Shown here: positions 22,117 through 33,515 of the stretch, one piece after another
How the letters are laid out: each line of letters begins with the position of its first letter
Numbering within the stretch: position 1 is the stretch's first letter
NCBI RefSeq assembly: GCF_037893015.1
Contig: NC_133658.1
Location: 259,759,856 to 259,823,855 of the forward strand
From: Macrotis lagotis
Taxonomy: Eukaryota; Chordata; Mammalia; Peramelemorphia; Peramelidae
Direction of reading: 5' to 3'
Length of the DNA stretch: 64,000 nt
The notes under the pieces: model-generated
What the model was told of the DNA's origin: nothing
The model's input: only the letters and a program-made list of their open reading frames with translations
The model's database searches: none
Translations under genes and position numbers: made by a program

Positions 22117-23172
22117 ATGAAGAAAGGCCAGAGTAAAGGGGAACCTGTGGAGAAATACTTAGAAGTAACAGATTCTAACCCAGAGAAATCTAGCACTGCT
22201 GAGGAGAATATGAATTGGTCTTCTGCCCAGAAAGACTTCCTTGAAGAAATCAGGAATGAGTTTAAAAGTCAATTGGAAAAATTGGGAAAAGAAACTCAAG
22301 AGAAAATTAACACCTTGCAAGAGAAAATATACATCTCAAAAGAAGAAAACAAATCCTTAGAAAATACAATTGGACAGATACAAAATGAGAATAATTCTCT
22401 CAGACATTCAATTGGGCAAATGCAAAAAGAAAATGTCTCTCTCAAAACTACACTCAGACAAATAGAAAACTCCTTCAAAAATAGAATTGACCACCTGGAA
22501 AAGGAGTTGCAAAAGATAAATGAAGAAAAATCTCTAAAAAAATGGAATTGGTGGCTGAAACTAATGACTTCATGAGACAACAAGATTGTGATAAACAAAA
22601 TCAAAAGATTGAATAAATAGAAAAAAATGTAAAGTAACTTCATTGACAAAACCACTGACCTCAAGAACCAATTGAGAAGGGAGAATCTGAGAATTATTGG
22701 CCTTCCTGAGAACACTGAAGAGAAAAAAATCCTGTGCATAATATTACAGGATTTAGTGATGGAAAATTGCCCTGATATCATGGAACAGGAGGGCAATATA
22801 GTTCTTGAAAGAATGTAACGGTTCCCTCCAAAAAAGAGATCCTAAAATGAAAACACCAAGGAATGTTGTGACTAAATTCAAGAACTATCAGATTAAAGAA
22901 AAATCCTGCAAGCAACCAGAAAGAAATAATTTAGATACAAAGGAGCCACAGTAAGGATTATGCAGGACATGGCCACAGCAACATTAAGAGATCAAGGTAC
23001 CTTGAATGAGACATTCCAAAGAGCAAGGGGGCTTGGAATGCAGCCAAGAATCCACTACCTGGCAAAGCTGAACCTTCTCTTCCAGGGGAAAAGAAGGCCA
23101 TTTAATGAAATGGGAGACTTCCAATATTTCATAATGAAAAGACCAGAGATAAATAGAAAATTTGGACATTAA
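22117..23172 (+). pseudogene. L1 ORF1 (RNA-binding chaperone), broken
   Basis: ORF1 makes the trimeric nucleic-acid chaperone that coats L1 RNA. Frame 1 (22117-22575, 152 codons) starts at a good ATG and holds a long coiled coil with repeated ENNSL/ENKSL and IGQMQKE-like heptads (about residues 45-140). A frameshift near 22560 ends it. The RRM-like part follows ('RENLRIIGLPE' near 22681), with stops at about 22817 and 22840. The C-terminal domain is readable at 22960-23172 (ATLRDQG... FQGKRRPFNEMGDFQ). The RNA-binding fold is therefore not made as one protein. Confidence 0.85.
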
Positions 23173-23814
23173 ATAGGAGGCTCAAGAGATACAAGAAAAG
23201 GTTCAAAAAAAGGGTAAAGAAGAAAAACTTTTATCCAATAAGATGAAACTGGTTATATACCCACTAGGGAGAAAGAGTCTCATAACTCCTGAGAATTTTA
23301 ACTCTGTTAGAGAAAATATACTTAGCCAGAAGTGATAGACACTCATAACTTTGATGAGACTCAGAATGATTTAAAAACAATACCTCCTTAAAAAGGGGGA
23401 CAATAAAGAGATGGGAGGATGGAGGGGGTAAATCTCATTACATCAAGAGGTGCAAAAGACCTATTGTAATTGAGGGGAATGAGGGAGGAGATGAGAAACA
23501 CCTGAATCTTCATTTCATCAGACTTGGCTTAAAGTTAACTGAGACATGCTCATTTTAATTAAGAAACATATCTTATATTTCAAGCATTAAAAGGCGAAAG
23601 GGGGAGGGGGGAATGGGGAGGGAGAGGGGAAGAAAAGGGGGAACTAAAAGAAGGAAGGGAAGAAGAGGAAAAGGGAAAGGGGAAAGAAAGTGGAGAGGGG
23701 GTTGATATAAGAAGGAAAAAACACGGAAGGTGGTGGTATTTAGAAATAAAACATTGGGGAGTATGGATAAAGGGAAAAAGGGGAAAATACAAACAGAAGG
23801 AAGATAACATGGAG
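23173..23814. other. L1 inter-ORF spacer, G/A-rich
   Basis: Non-coding spacer between L1 ORF1 and ORF2. Purine-rich on the plus strand (for example 'gggggaggggggaatgggg' near 23600), so the antisense 150-codon frame is only a low-complexity Ser/Pro/Leu artefact. Equivalent spacers occur at 38770, 55350 and 57776. Confidence 0.7.
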
Positions 23815-26800
23815 GGCAATAAAGAGTTAGTAAATCTAAGTTTGAATGTGAATGGGATGAACTCTCCCTTAAAACCTAAGCTAATAGCAGAGTGGATTAA
23901 AAACCAAAAATTGTATAATATGCTGCTTACAAGAAACTCATTTGAAGCAGAGAGATACATATAGAGTAAAGGTAAAAAGTTGGAACAAAATATATTTTGC
24001 TTCAGCTGAAGTGAAAAAAGCAGGGCTAGCAATCCTTATTTAAGACAAAGCAGCTACAAAAATAGATTAAAAGAGATAAGGAAGGAAAATATTTCCTCCT
24101 AAAAGGTAATGTAAACAATAGTGATTTCAGTACTGAATATATATGCACCCAATTGGATAGCATCCAAATTCTTAAAGGAGAAGCTGAAAGAACTACAGGA
24201 AGACATAGACAGCAAAACTCTACTACTGGGAGAACTCAGCCTCCCACTCTCAGATTTAGATAAATCCAATCATAAAAAAACAACAAAGAAGTTAAGGAGG
24301 TAAGTTGATTTTTTAAAAACCTAGATATAATAGACTTATGGAGGAAATTGAATGGGGATAGAAAGGAAGATACTTTTTTTCTACAGTACATGGCATTTAC
24401 ACAAAAACTGACCACATACTAGGGCATAAAACCCTAATGATCAATTGCAGAAAGGTAGAAATAGTGAATACATCTTTCTCAAATGACAATGCAATAAAAC
24501 TCATATGCAATATTGTGGCAAGGAGATATAGACCCAGAACTAATTGGAAACTGAATAACCTCATTTTAAAAAATGAGTGGATCAAACAACAAATTATAGA
24601 AAGTATTACTTATTTTATCCTAGATAATAACAATAAAGAAACAACAACCGAAACCTATGTAATTCACTCAAAGTACCTGTCAGGGGATATATTATGTCTT
24701 TAAATGCTTACATGAATAAAATAAAGAAAGAGGAAATCAGTGAACTAAATATGCAACTAAAAAAATTAGAGAAAGAGCAAATTAAAAATCCCAATTAAAT
24801 ACCAAATTATAAATCCTAAAATTTAAAGGAGAAATTAATAAAAAGCAAAAGCAAAAAGACCTATTGAATTAATGAATAAAACTAAAAGTTGGTTTTATGA
24901 AAAAAACAATAAAATTGATAAACATCTGGTCAATTTGATTTAAAAAAAGAAGAAAACTAAATTGCTAGTATCATAAATGAAAAAGGTGAACTCACCACCA
25001 ATGAGGAGGAAATAAAAGTAATAATTTGAAATTACTTTGCCCAACTCTATGCCAATAAATTTGATAATCTAAGTGAAATGAATGAATATTTACAAAAATA
25101 TAAGTTGTCCAGGTTAGATGAAGAGGAGATTAAATACCTCAACAACCCTATATCAGAAAAAGAAATTCAACAAGCCATTATTGAACTCCCTAAGTAAAAC
25201 TGTCCAGGGCCAAATGGAATCACAATTGAATTCTGCCAAACATTTAAGGAACAGTTGGTTCCAAGTCTATATAAACTTCGGAAAAATAGAGGAAGACAGA
25301 ACTCTACGTAACTCTTTCTATGAAATGAGTATGGTGCTGATACCTAAAGCAGGAAGAGTTAAAACAGAGAAAGAAAATTATAGACCTATCTCCCTGATGA
25401 ATATAGATGCAAAAATCTTAAATAAAATCTTACCAAAACAATTACAAGTTATCACTAGGATAATACATTATGATCAAGTAGGATTTATCCCAGTAATGCA
25501 GGGTTGGCTCGGTATTAGGAAAACTGTAAGCACATTTAATTATTTCAAAAACATACCTTTCATAAATCATATCAATAGATGTTGAAAAAGTTTTGACAAA
25601 ATACAGCACCCATTCCTACTAAAAACAGTAGAGAGTGTAGGAATAAATGGAGCAGTTCCTCAGAGTAATAAGCAGTATCTACCTGAAACTATCAACAAGC
25701 ATTATATGCAACGGGGATAGGCTAGAGGCATTCCCAGTAAGATTAGGGGTGAAACAAGGATGCCTATTATCACCACTACTATTCAATATTGTATTATAAA
25801 TGTTTGCTTCAGCAATGAGAGAAGAAAAAGAAATTGAAGGAATTAGAATTATGAAGGAAGAAATAAAACTCTCTCACTTTGTAGATGACATGATGGTATA
25901 CCTAGAAAATCCCAAAATATCATCTAAAAAACTACTAAATATCATTAGCAAATTTAGCAATGTTGCAGAATATAAAATAAACCCTCATAAATCCTCAACA
26001 TTTCTACATATGACTAGCAAGATAAAGTAGAAATATCTAGAAAGAGAAATCCCATTCAAAGTAACCTCAGACAATATAAAATACCTGGAAATACACCTGC
26101 CAAGGCAGACACAAAAACTTTTGGAAAACAATTACAAAACACTCCTCACACAAATAAAATCAGATTTAAATAACTCGGAAAACATTCAACTGTTCATGGA
26201 TAGGTTGAGTTAATATATTAAAAATGACAATTCTACCAAAACTAAACTACTTGTTTAGTGTCCTACCAATCAAAATTTCAAAAAAATTACTTTAATGAGT
26301 TAGAAAAAGTTGCAAGTAAATATGTATGGGGAAATAAAAAAAATCAAGAATTTCAAGGGATTCAATGAAAAAAAGTGCAAAAGAAGGTGGCTTAGCCTTA
26401 CTAGATCCAAAATTATATTATAAAGGATCAGTCATCAAAACTGTCTGGTATTGGCTAAGAAATAGAGTGGTGGATCAGTGGAATACACTATGTGCAATAG
26501 CAGGAAAGGATTATAGTAATTTGCTTTTGATAAACCCAGAGTCCAGCTATTGGGCTAAAAACTCTCTCTTCAATAAAAACTGTTGGGAAAATTGGAATTT
26601 AGTATGGAAGAAACTTAGATTAGAACAACACCTCACACCCTGTACCAATAGAAGATCAAAATGGATATAGGATTTAGTCATAAAAAACAATAGTATAAGA
26701 AAACTAGAAGATTAAGGAATAGTATACATGTCAGATCTATGTAAAGGGAAGCAGTTTATGACTAAGGAAGAGATGGAGAACATCACTAAAAAAAACTAGA

Positions 26801-27770
26801 TGATTTCGATTACCTTAAATTAAAAAGCTTTTACACAGACAAAACCACTGTAACCACGATCGAAAGAAATGTAGTAAATTGGGAAACAATTTTTACAGAT
26901 AGTATTTCTGACAAAGGACTCATCCTAAAATATACAGAGAACTGAGTCAAATTTTCAAAATAACAAGTCATTCTCCACTTGACAAATGGTCAGGGGTGGC
27001 TAGGTGGTGCAGTGGATAAAGCACCAGCCCTGGAGTCAGGAGCACCTAGGTTCAAATCCGGTCTCAGACATTAATAATTACCTAGTTGTGTGGCCTTGGT
27101 CAATCCACTTAACTCCATTCACCTTGCAAAAACCTAAAAAAAAAAAAAAAGACAAATGGTCAAAGGATATGCAAAGACAATTTACAGATGAGGAAATCAA
27201 AGCAATCCATAGTCATATGAAAAATTGCTCCAAATCATTACTTATTAGAGAAATGCAAATTAAAGCAATTCTGAGATACCACCTTTCACCTCTCACACTG
27301 GTCAACATGACCAGAAAGGACAATGATCAATGTTGGAAGGGATGTAGGAAATCTGGGACACTAACACATTGTTGGTGGAGCTGTGAACTCATCCAATCTT
27401 TCTGGAGAGCAATTAGGAACTACACTCAAAGGCAACAGATATGTGCATACTCTTTAATCCAGCAATACCACTGCTGGGTCTATACCCTGAAGAGATGATG
27501 AAAAAGGAGAAAAACATCACTTGTACAAAAATATTCAAAGTAGCCCTGTTTGTGGTGGCAAAGAATTGGACATTAAGTAAATGTCCTTCAATTGGGGAAT
27601 GGTTTAGCAAGTATGTCATGGAACACTATTGTTCCATTAGAAACCAGGAGGGATGGGAATTCAGGGAAGCCTGGAAGGATTTGCATGAACTGATGTTGAG
27701 AGAGATGAGCAGAACCAGAAAAATATTGTATGCCCTAACAGCAACATGGAGGTGATGATCAACCTTAATG
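23815..27770 (+). pseudogene. L1 ORF2 (endonuclease-reverse transcriptase), broken
   Basis: ORF2 makes the enzyme for target-primed reverse transcription. Endonuclease: NVNGMNSPLKP near 23845 and the catalytic QETH box near 23930 are present. The GDFN box is changed to GELS near 24229-24240, which removes the catalytic Asp and Asn. Reverse transcriptase: NYRPISL near 25375 and a changed PGRQGW (here PVMQGW) near 25490; FADD is FVDD near 25877, so the two Asp remain. C-terminal cysteine region near 27330 (CWKGCRKSGT...HCWWSC). At least eight frame breaks separate these. A SINE is inserted at 26993. Confidence 0.88.
26993..27150 (+). repeat. WSINE-like SINE inside L1 ORF2, 12-bp target duplication
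   Basis: Complete copy from 'ggggtggctaggtggtgcag' to 'gccttgcaaaaacct'-type tail ('caccttgcaaaaacct' plus A-tract). Flanks 'gacaaatggtca' at 26981-26992 and 27151-27162. It is the youngest layer at this place. Confidence 0.95.
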
Positions 27771-28127
27771 GACTTCCTCATTCCATCAGTGCAACTCAGG
27801 GACAATCTGGGGATTTCTGCAATGGAGAATGCCATCTGCATCCAGAGAAAAAATTGTGGAGTTTGAACAAAGAACAAAGACTATTACCTTCAAATTAGAA
27901 ATAAAAACTATCTTTTATGCAATTTTTCTATCTCATACTTTGTTTTTCTTCTTTAATGATATGATTTCTCCCTCATCACATTCAACTGAGAACAGTGTAT
28001 ACCTTGGAAACAATCTAAAGACTAAGAGAATGCCTTCTGTGGGGGGTGGGGGAGGGAGGGAAGCAACAATTGGGGAAAAATTGTAAAACTCAAAATAAAT
28101 AAAATCTTTCTTAAAAAAGCAGAATTG

Positions 28128-29628
28128 CTTAGCTGGGAAAAGAGATAAAAAAGTTCTCTGAAGAAAATAACTGCTTTAAATGCAGAATGGAACTAAATGA
28201 AGTCAATTACTTTGCAAGAAATTAGGTAGAAATAAAACTATTCCAAAATAAAAAATAAAAATTAGAAGAAAATGTGAAATATCTCATTGGAAAAACAACC
28301 TACCTCAAAAACAGATCCCAAGAGAGATAATTTAAAAATTATTGGACTACCTGAATATTATGACGAGGTAAAGAGACTAGATTTCATTTTACAAGAAATA
28401 ATACCGCACAATTGCCCTAATATCCTAGAAGCAGAGGGTAAAATAGAAATTGAGGGAATTCACCAATTGCCTCCTGAAAGATATCCCAAAAGAACAACTC
28501 CCAGGAATATTATAGCCAAATCCCCAAACTCCCAAATCAAAAAGAAAATACTAAAAGCTGCCAGAAACAAACAAGTCAACTACCATGGCTCTATAGTCAG
28601 GGTTACACAGGATCTGGCAGCATCTACATTAAGGGCTTACAGGGCTTGGAATATGATATTCCGGAAGGCAAAAGATCTTGGTGTACTATCAAGAATCAAC
28701 TACCCAGCAAAACTGAACATCCTTTTTCAGGGGAAAAGATAGACTTTCAATGAAATAGGGGGCTTTTAAACTTTCCTATTGAAACTACAAGAGCTGAACA
28801 GAAAGTTTGATCTCCAAGTACAAGACTCTGGTGAATCATAGAGGGGGTGGATGAGGAACTTAATGATGTTGAACTGTTTGTATTCCTGCATGGGAAGAGG
28901 ATACTGATAATTCATATTAACTTTCTTATTTATAAGAGGAGTTAGGAGCATATATAGACAAGGCACAGGAAGGAGCTGAATATAACAGTACAATATGGTA
29001 AAAAGATGGATTCAATGGGTGATAAAGGAAAGTACTGGGAGGAAGAGAAAGGAGAAGAAAAAGGGGCTAAAATATTTCACATAAGAGTCAAGAAAAAGCT
29101 TTTTCAATGGAGTGGACTGGGAGAAGATGAAGGGGAATGAGTGAACTTTCATTCTATCAGAAATGGCTCAGAGAGGAAATAACACACACTCTTAATACCC
29201 TATCTTACCCTACAGGAAAACAATAAGAAAGGGATGGGATAATGGATAATGGGGGAAGGGAAGGGAAGGGGGAAGTAGGTGATAGAAGAGAAGAAAGATT
29301 GTGGGTGACAGTACTCAGATACAATACACTGTTGGACAGAGACAGGGTGAATGGAGAGAGAATAAAATAAATGAGAGTGGGAAGGAATAGATGGGAGGGT
29401 AATACAGCTAGTAATAGTAACTGTGGGAAAAATATTGAAGCAACTTCTTTGGTGGACTCATGATAAAGAAGGCAATTCATCCCAGGGACAGAGGCATTGG
29501 AATCTGAACACAGACTGAAGTACATTTTTTTCTCTCTCACTATTCTTGAGGTTTCTCATCTTCTTGGGGAGAGGGGGGTATATGTTTACTCTCATAATAA
29601 GATTATTGTAATAATATAAAATGAATGA
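28128..29628 (+). mobile_element. HAL1-like element A, 3' part (ORF1 C-terminal half and 3' UTR)
   Basis: Continues ORF1: a 151-codon frame at 28287-28742 includes RDNLKIIGLPE and NIIAKSPNSQIKKKI, the L1 ORF1 RRM, and ASTLRAYR...LNILFQGK, its C-terminal domain. After ORF1 comes an 880-bp untranslated tail ('gttaggagcatatatagacaagg' ... 'ataataagattattg') and no endonuclease or reverse transcriptase. The end coincides with the 13-bp target duplication at 29629-29641. The same tail is seen at 48000-48840. The long antisense frame at 29205-29540 is a shadow. Confidence 0.85.
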
Positions 29629-29641
29629 AAAATAATAGAGA

Positions 29642-29941
29642 TAGCAACATTATGTAATATATCAAACAACTTTTTTAAAAAAATTGAAGGTAAAAATTTT
29701 TGGTCTTTGTTTAAACTCCACAGTTTTTCCTCTAGTTACAGATGATATTTTCCATCACAGATCCCCTAAAATTGTCCCTGACTGTTGCACTAATGAAATG
29801 AGGAAGTCCATTAAGATTGATCCTCACATCCATGTTGTTATTAGGGTATAAAAGTGCTCTTCTGGTTCTGCTCATGTTGCTCTGCATCAGTTCAGGCAAG
29901 TTTTTCCAAGCTTCTCTGAAATCCCATCCCATCTTATTTCT
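29642..29941 (-). repeat. Antisense L1 3' tail, outermost layer (part 2 of 3)
   Basis: Resumes the L1 from 19371 with 'tagcaacattatgtaat', and contains 'gtctttgtttaaactcc' and 'gtccattaagattgatcc', antisense to 27740-27890. It ends at the left copy of the RPLP0 target duplication (29928-29941). Confidence 0.85.
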
Positions 29942-31010
<1,069 letters not shown>

Positions 31011-31265
31011 CCCATCTTATTTCTAATAGAACAATAGTTTTCCATCACACACCTATACCACAGTTTGTTTATCCATTCCCCAATCGATGGACATCCCTTC
31101 GATTTCCAATTCTTTGCCACTACAAAAAGAGGTGCTATGAATATTTTTGTACAAGTGATATTTTTACCCTTTTTCATAATCTCTTTAGGGTGTAGATCCA
31201 GTAGTGGTATTGCTGGATCAAAGAGTATGCACATTTTTATTGTCCTTTACGTCTAATTTCAAATT
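31011..31265 (-). repeat. Antisense L1 3' region, outermost layer (part 3 of 3)
   Basis: Continues the same L1 after the RPLP0 insertion: 'ttccccaatcgatggacatccc', 'ttgccactacaaaaagagg', 'gtagtggtattgctggatc' match the antisense of 27440-27640. The L1 is truncated at about 31265. Confidence 0.88.
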
Positions 31266-31809
31266 ATTCTCTAGAAAGGTTGGATCAGTTCAAAGCTTGG
31301 TAGAAAGATTAAAACAATAAAAGAAACAATTTTCTGCCTGGATTAGTGAGGTAGTAGATTGTGAAGGTCTGGTGATTCATTAAAAAAAAGTGAAACTTTG
31401 AGTTTATTGAAAACAATATGGGGGTCAGGGAAGTCCATTGACCCTTCCCTCACCTCTACTATTCTCATGCCCTCATATCCCCTAATCTTTCCTATCCAAA
31501 TAGCTGCTTTTGAGACTTCAGTCAAGTTCATATATTGTGAGGCATTCTTGAGTTTCTTCCAAGGTCTCAAAGTGCACTTTTAAAAAGACACCCAAAGATA
31601 GTTAAACAGAAATTCTAAACTGGTTTCAGATCCACTACCCATCCCAATTGCCCTTCTCTGACTGTGCTTCAAGTCACTTAGTGTCCTCTCTAATAGCAGT
31701 CTTAAATGCTGTTTAAGAGGTGCAAAATAGGAGGCAATGTAGAATAGTGGAAATCACATGTGTCTGGTAACAATGGAAATTAATTCTAATCCTGTCTCTA
31801 ATGACAGCT
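31266..31809. other. Unassigned non-coding DNA
   Basis: No gene or clear repeat, except a SINE head-like piece near 31735-31805 ('gtagaatagtggaaatcac ... aattctaatcctgtc'). Confidence 0.4.
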
Positions 31810-32106
31810 AAATGATGTTTGTCCCTCCCCCATGATCAGGGAACGCGATGCCATGACAAGCACATGAATCAGATTTGAGGGGGGGGGGGGTATGCTAAAT
31901 CATCAGCCTCACTTTCTCCTCCTCCAGAGTCGTCTAGGTCCACTAGCCATGTATATAAATCAGGAAGACTGGAGACAGTCCTGGATGGGAGGCAATTCAG
32001 GTTAAGTGACTTGCCTAAGGTTACACAGCTAGTAAGTAGCAAGTGACTGAGGTCAGAGTCAAACTTCCATCTTCCTAATTCCAAGGTCAGTGCTCTATCC
32101 ACTGCA
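31810..32106 (-). repeat. Third SINE family (long form), antisense
   Basis: 'gcgatgccatgacaagcacatgaatcag', a 12-base G run, 'cctcactttctcctcctccagagtc', 'taaatcaggaagactggagac', 'gacttgcctaaggttacacagc' and the head complement 'gctctatccactgcacca'. Same order as 2515-2785. Confidence 0.7.
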
Positions 32107-32128
32107 CCAAGCACTGACCTTGGAATTA
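32076..32128. repeat. Perfect 19-bp inverted repeat at a SINE-SINE junction
   Basis: Arm 32076-32094 and arm 32110-32128 are exact reverse complements ('taattccaaggtcagtgct'), separated by 15 bases. With one mismatch the stem extends a few bases further ('cttc/gaag'). It joins the antisense SINE head to the following sense MAR1. Confidence 0.9.
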
Positions 32129-32305
32129 AGAAGACTGCTCTTCCTGAGTTCAAATCTGGTCTCAGGCACTTATTAGCTATGTGGTCCTGGGCAATTTCAC
32201 CTTGTTTGCCTCAATTACATTATCTGTAAAATGAATCAGAGAAGTAAATGGCAAAGGACTCTAATAGCTTTTCAAAAACAAGCAAACAAACAACAGTAAT
32301 AACAA
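32107..32305 (+). repeat. MAR1-type CORE-SINE, 5'-truncated
   Basis: Starts at 'agcactgaccttggaatt', continues 'ctgagttcaaatctggtctcagg', 'gtaaatggcaaaggactctaatag' and ends in CAA-rich repeats, as MAR1 does. Confidence 0.75.
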
Positions 32306-32329
32306 CAAAGTGAGTTCACAAAGTGTCAG

Positions 32330-32480
32330 ATATGAATGAAAAGGTCAAACAACACCAATCTGGCTATAATATTTACTACCTGTGCAATTGTGGGCAAGCC
32401 ACTTATACCTACTCAGTCATCAGTTTCTTCATTTATAAAATAAAATAAGAGTGTTGGACTCTAGAGCCTTTGAGAGATCA
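32330..32480 (+). repeat. MIR relic, sense
   Basis: 'tgtgggcaagccacttatacc', 'cagtttcttcatttataaaa' and 'gagatcatttctagttatcc' in MIR order. Confidence 0.6.
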
Positions 32481-33105
32481 TTTCTAGTTATCCTCCCAAG
32501 ATCCTTTGATGGAAAAAAATGAAATAATTCTCAAGGCAATTTTTAGCAGGAAGAAAACATTTACAGTTGGGGTGAGGGAGAGAAAGGAATTAGGGAAGAT
32601 ACCTTAGAGGAAGTGGTATCTGAGCAGATCTTTGAAGAAGAAAAAAATTGAGTATCTCCTCAGTTGAAATAGAGGAATGAACACTCTAGGCATAGATAAA
32701 TATATCACAGGCCTGAATGATGCAACTGTAACTTGCTCTAACCCTAACCTTGCCTTCTGACTTGTTAAAACTTTTATTGAAATTGTAATGCATTTAGAAA
32801 GTGACTGAATTGCAAATGATGATATTAAGGAAATTAACACAAAATCCTTTAGTTTGGTGAAAGTTGTTTAGACAAACTGGAATTTTTTGCTATATTTCTG
32901 TTATTGTTCAAATAGACTTATTAAACTTATTTTATAAGCTATTCAAAAGACTACTTAAAAGAGATACAGATCAAATAGTCCCTTTTGTCAAAATATTCAA
33001 TCCTGAGCTCAAGTACTCCGTGAAATCATCTTTTATTGAATTCTAGGGCACTGCAACCTTTTGGGTGCTCTAAGAAAGAGAGTAATTTATATTGGTTGCA
33101 ATAGC
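32481..33105. other. Unassigned non-coding DNA
   Basis: About 620 bp. Part near 32540-32720 ('gaggaagtggtatctgagcagatctttgaag') looks like the ancient repeat near 36 kb; the rest is not recognised. No gene. Confidence 0.4.
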
Positions 33106-33515
33106 ATCTTCCAGTTTTTTTAATTTATTAATTTATTTTGAATGTTACAATTTTCCCTCTAAAATCTTGCTTCCCTCCTCCCCCCACAAAAGGCAATCTG
33201 TTAGTCTTTACATTGTTTCCATAGTATACATTGTTCTAATTTGGATGTGATAGGAGAGAAATCATATACTTAAGAAAAAAAAGTATAAAAGATAGCAAAA
33301 TTACATAAGATTTTTTTTAATTAAAGGTAATAGTCTTTGATCTTTGTTCAAATTCTACAATTCTTTCTCTGGATACAGATGGTTCTATCTATCACAGATA
33401 TCCCAAAATTGTGCCTGATTGTTGCACTGATGAAATGAGCAAGTCCATTAAGGTTAATCATCACCCCCCCATGTTGCTGTTAGGGTATACAATGTTCTTC
33501 TGGTTCTGGCATCTC
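33106..33515 (-). repeat. Antisense L1 3' UTR
   Basis: T-rich tail followed by 'cccacaaaaggcaatctgttag', 'tttgatctttgttcaaattc', 'gtccattaaggttaatcatc' and 'gttagggtatacaatgttc', antisense to the 3' end at 27700-28090. Truncated at its 5' side at about 33515. Confidence 0.85.

Larger units (their letters stand above)
21502..28113 (+). mobile_element. Near full-length L1, 6.6 kb, inserted in HAL1 element A
   Basis: Contains, in order, a 5' UTR ('cctgccaagatggagg'), ORF1 (22117-23172), a purine-rich spacer (23173-23814), ORF2 (about 23815-27770) and a 3' UTR ending with AATAAA near 28093. Target duplication 'aaaaagcagaattg' at 21488-21501 and 28114-28127, the first preceded by 'ctt' (TT/AAAA site). 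A SINE sits inside ORF2 at 26993-27150. ORF1 and ORF2 are split by frameshifts and stops, so the copy is inactive, but its structure is complete. Confidence 0.93.

Noticed and set aside
22296-22796. 166-codon minus-strand open frame
   Set aside because: Shadow of the L1 ORF1 coiled coil on the other strand; Phe/Ser/Leu-rich as expected from A-rich sense codons.
23580-24032. 150-codon minus-strand frame rich in Ser, Pro and Leu
   Set aside because: Complement of the purine-rich L1 spacer; low complexity.
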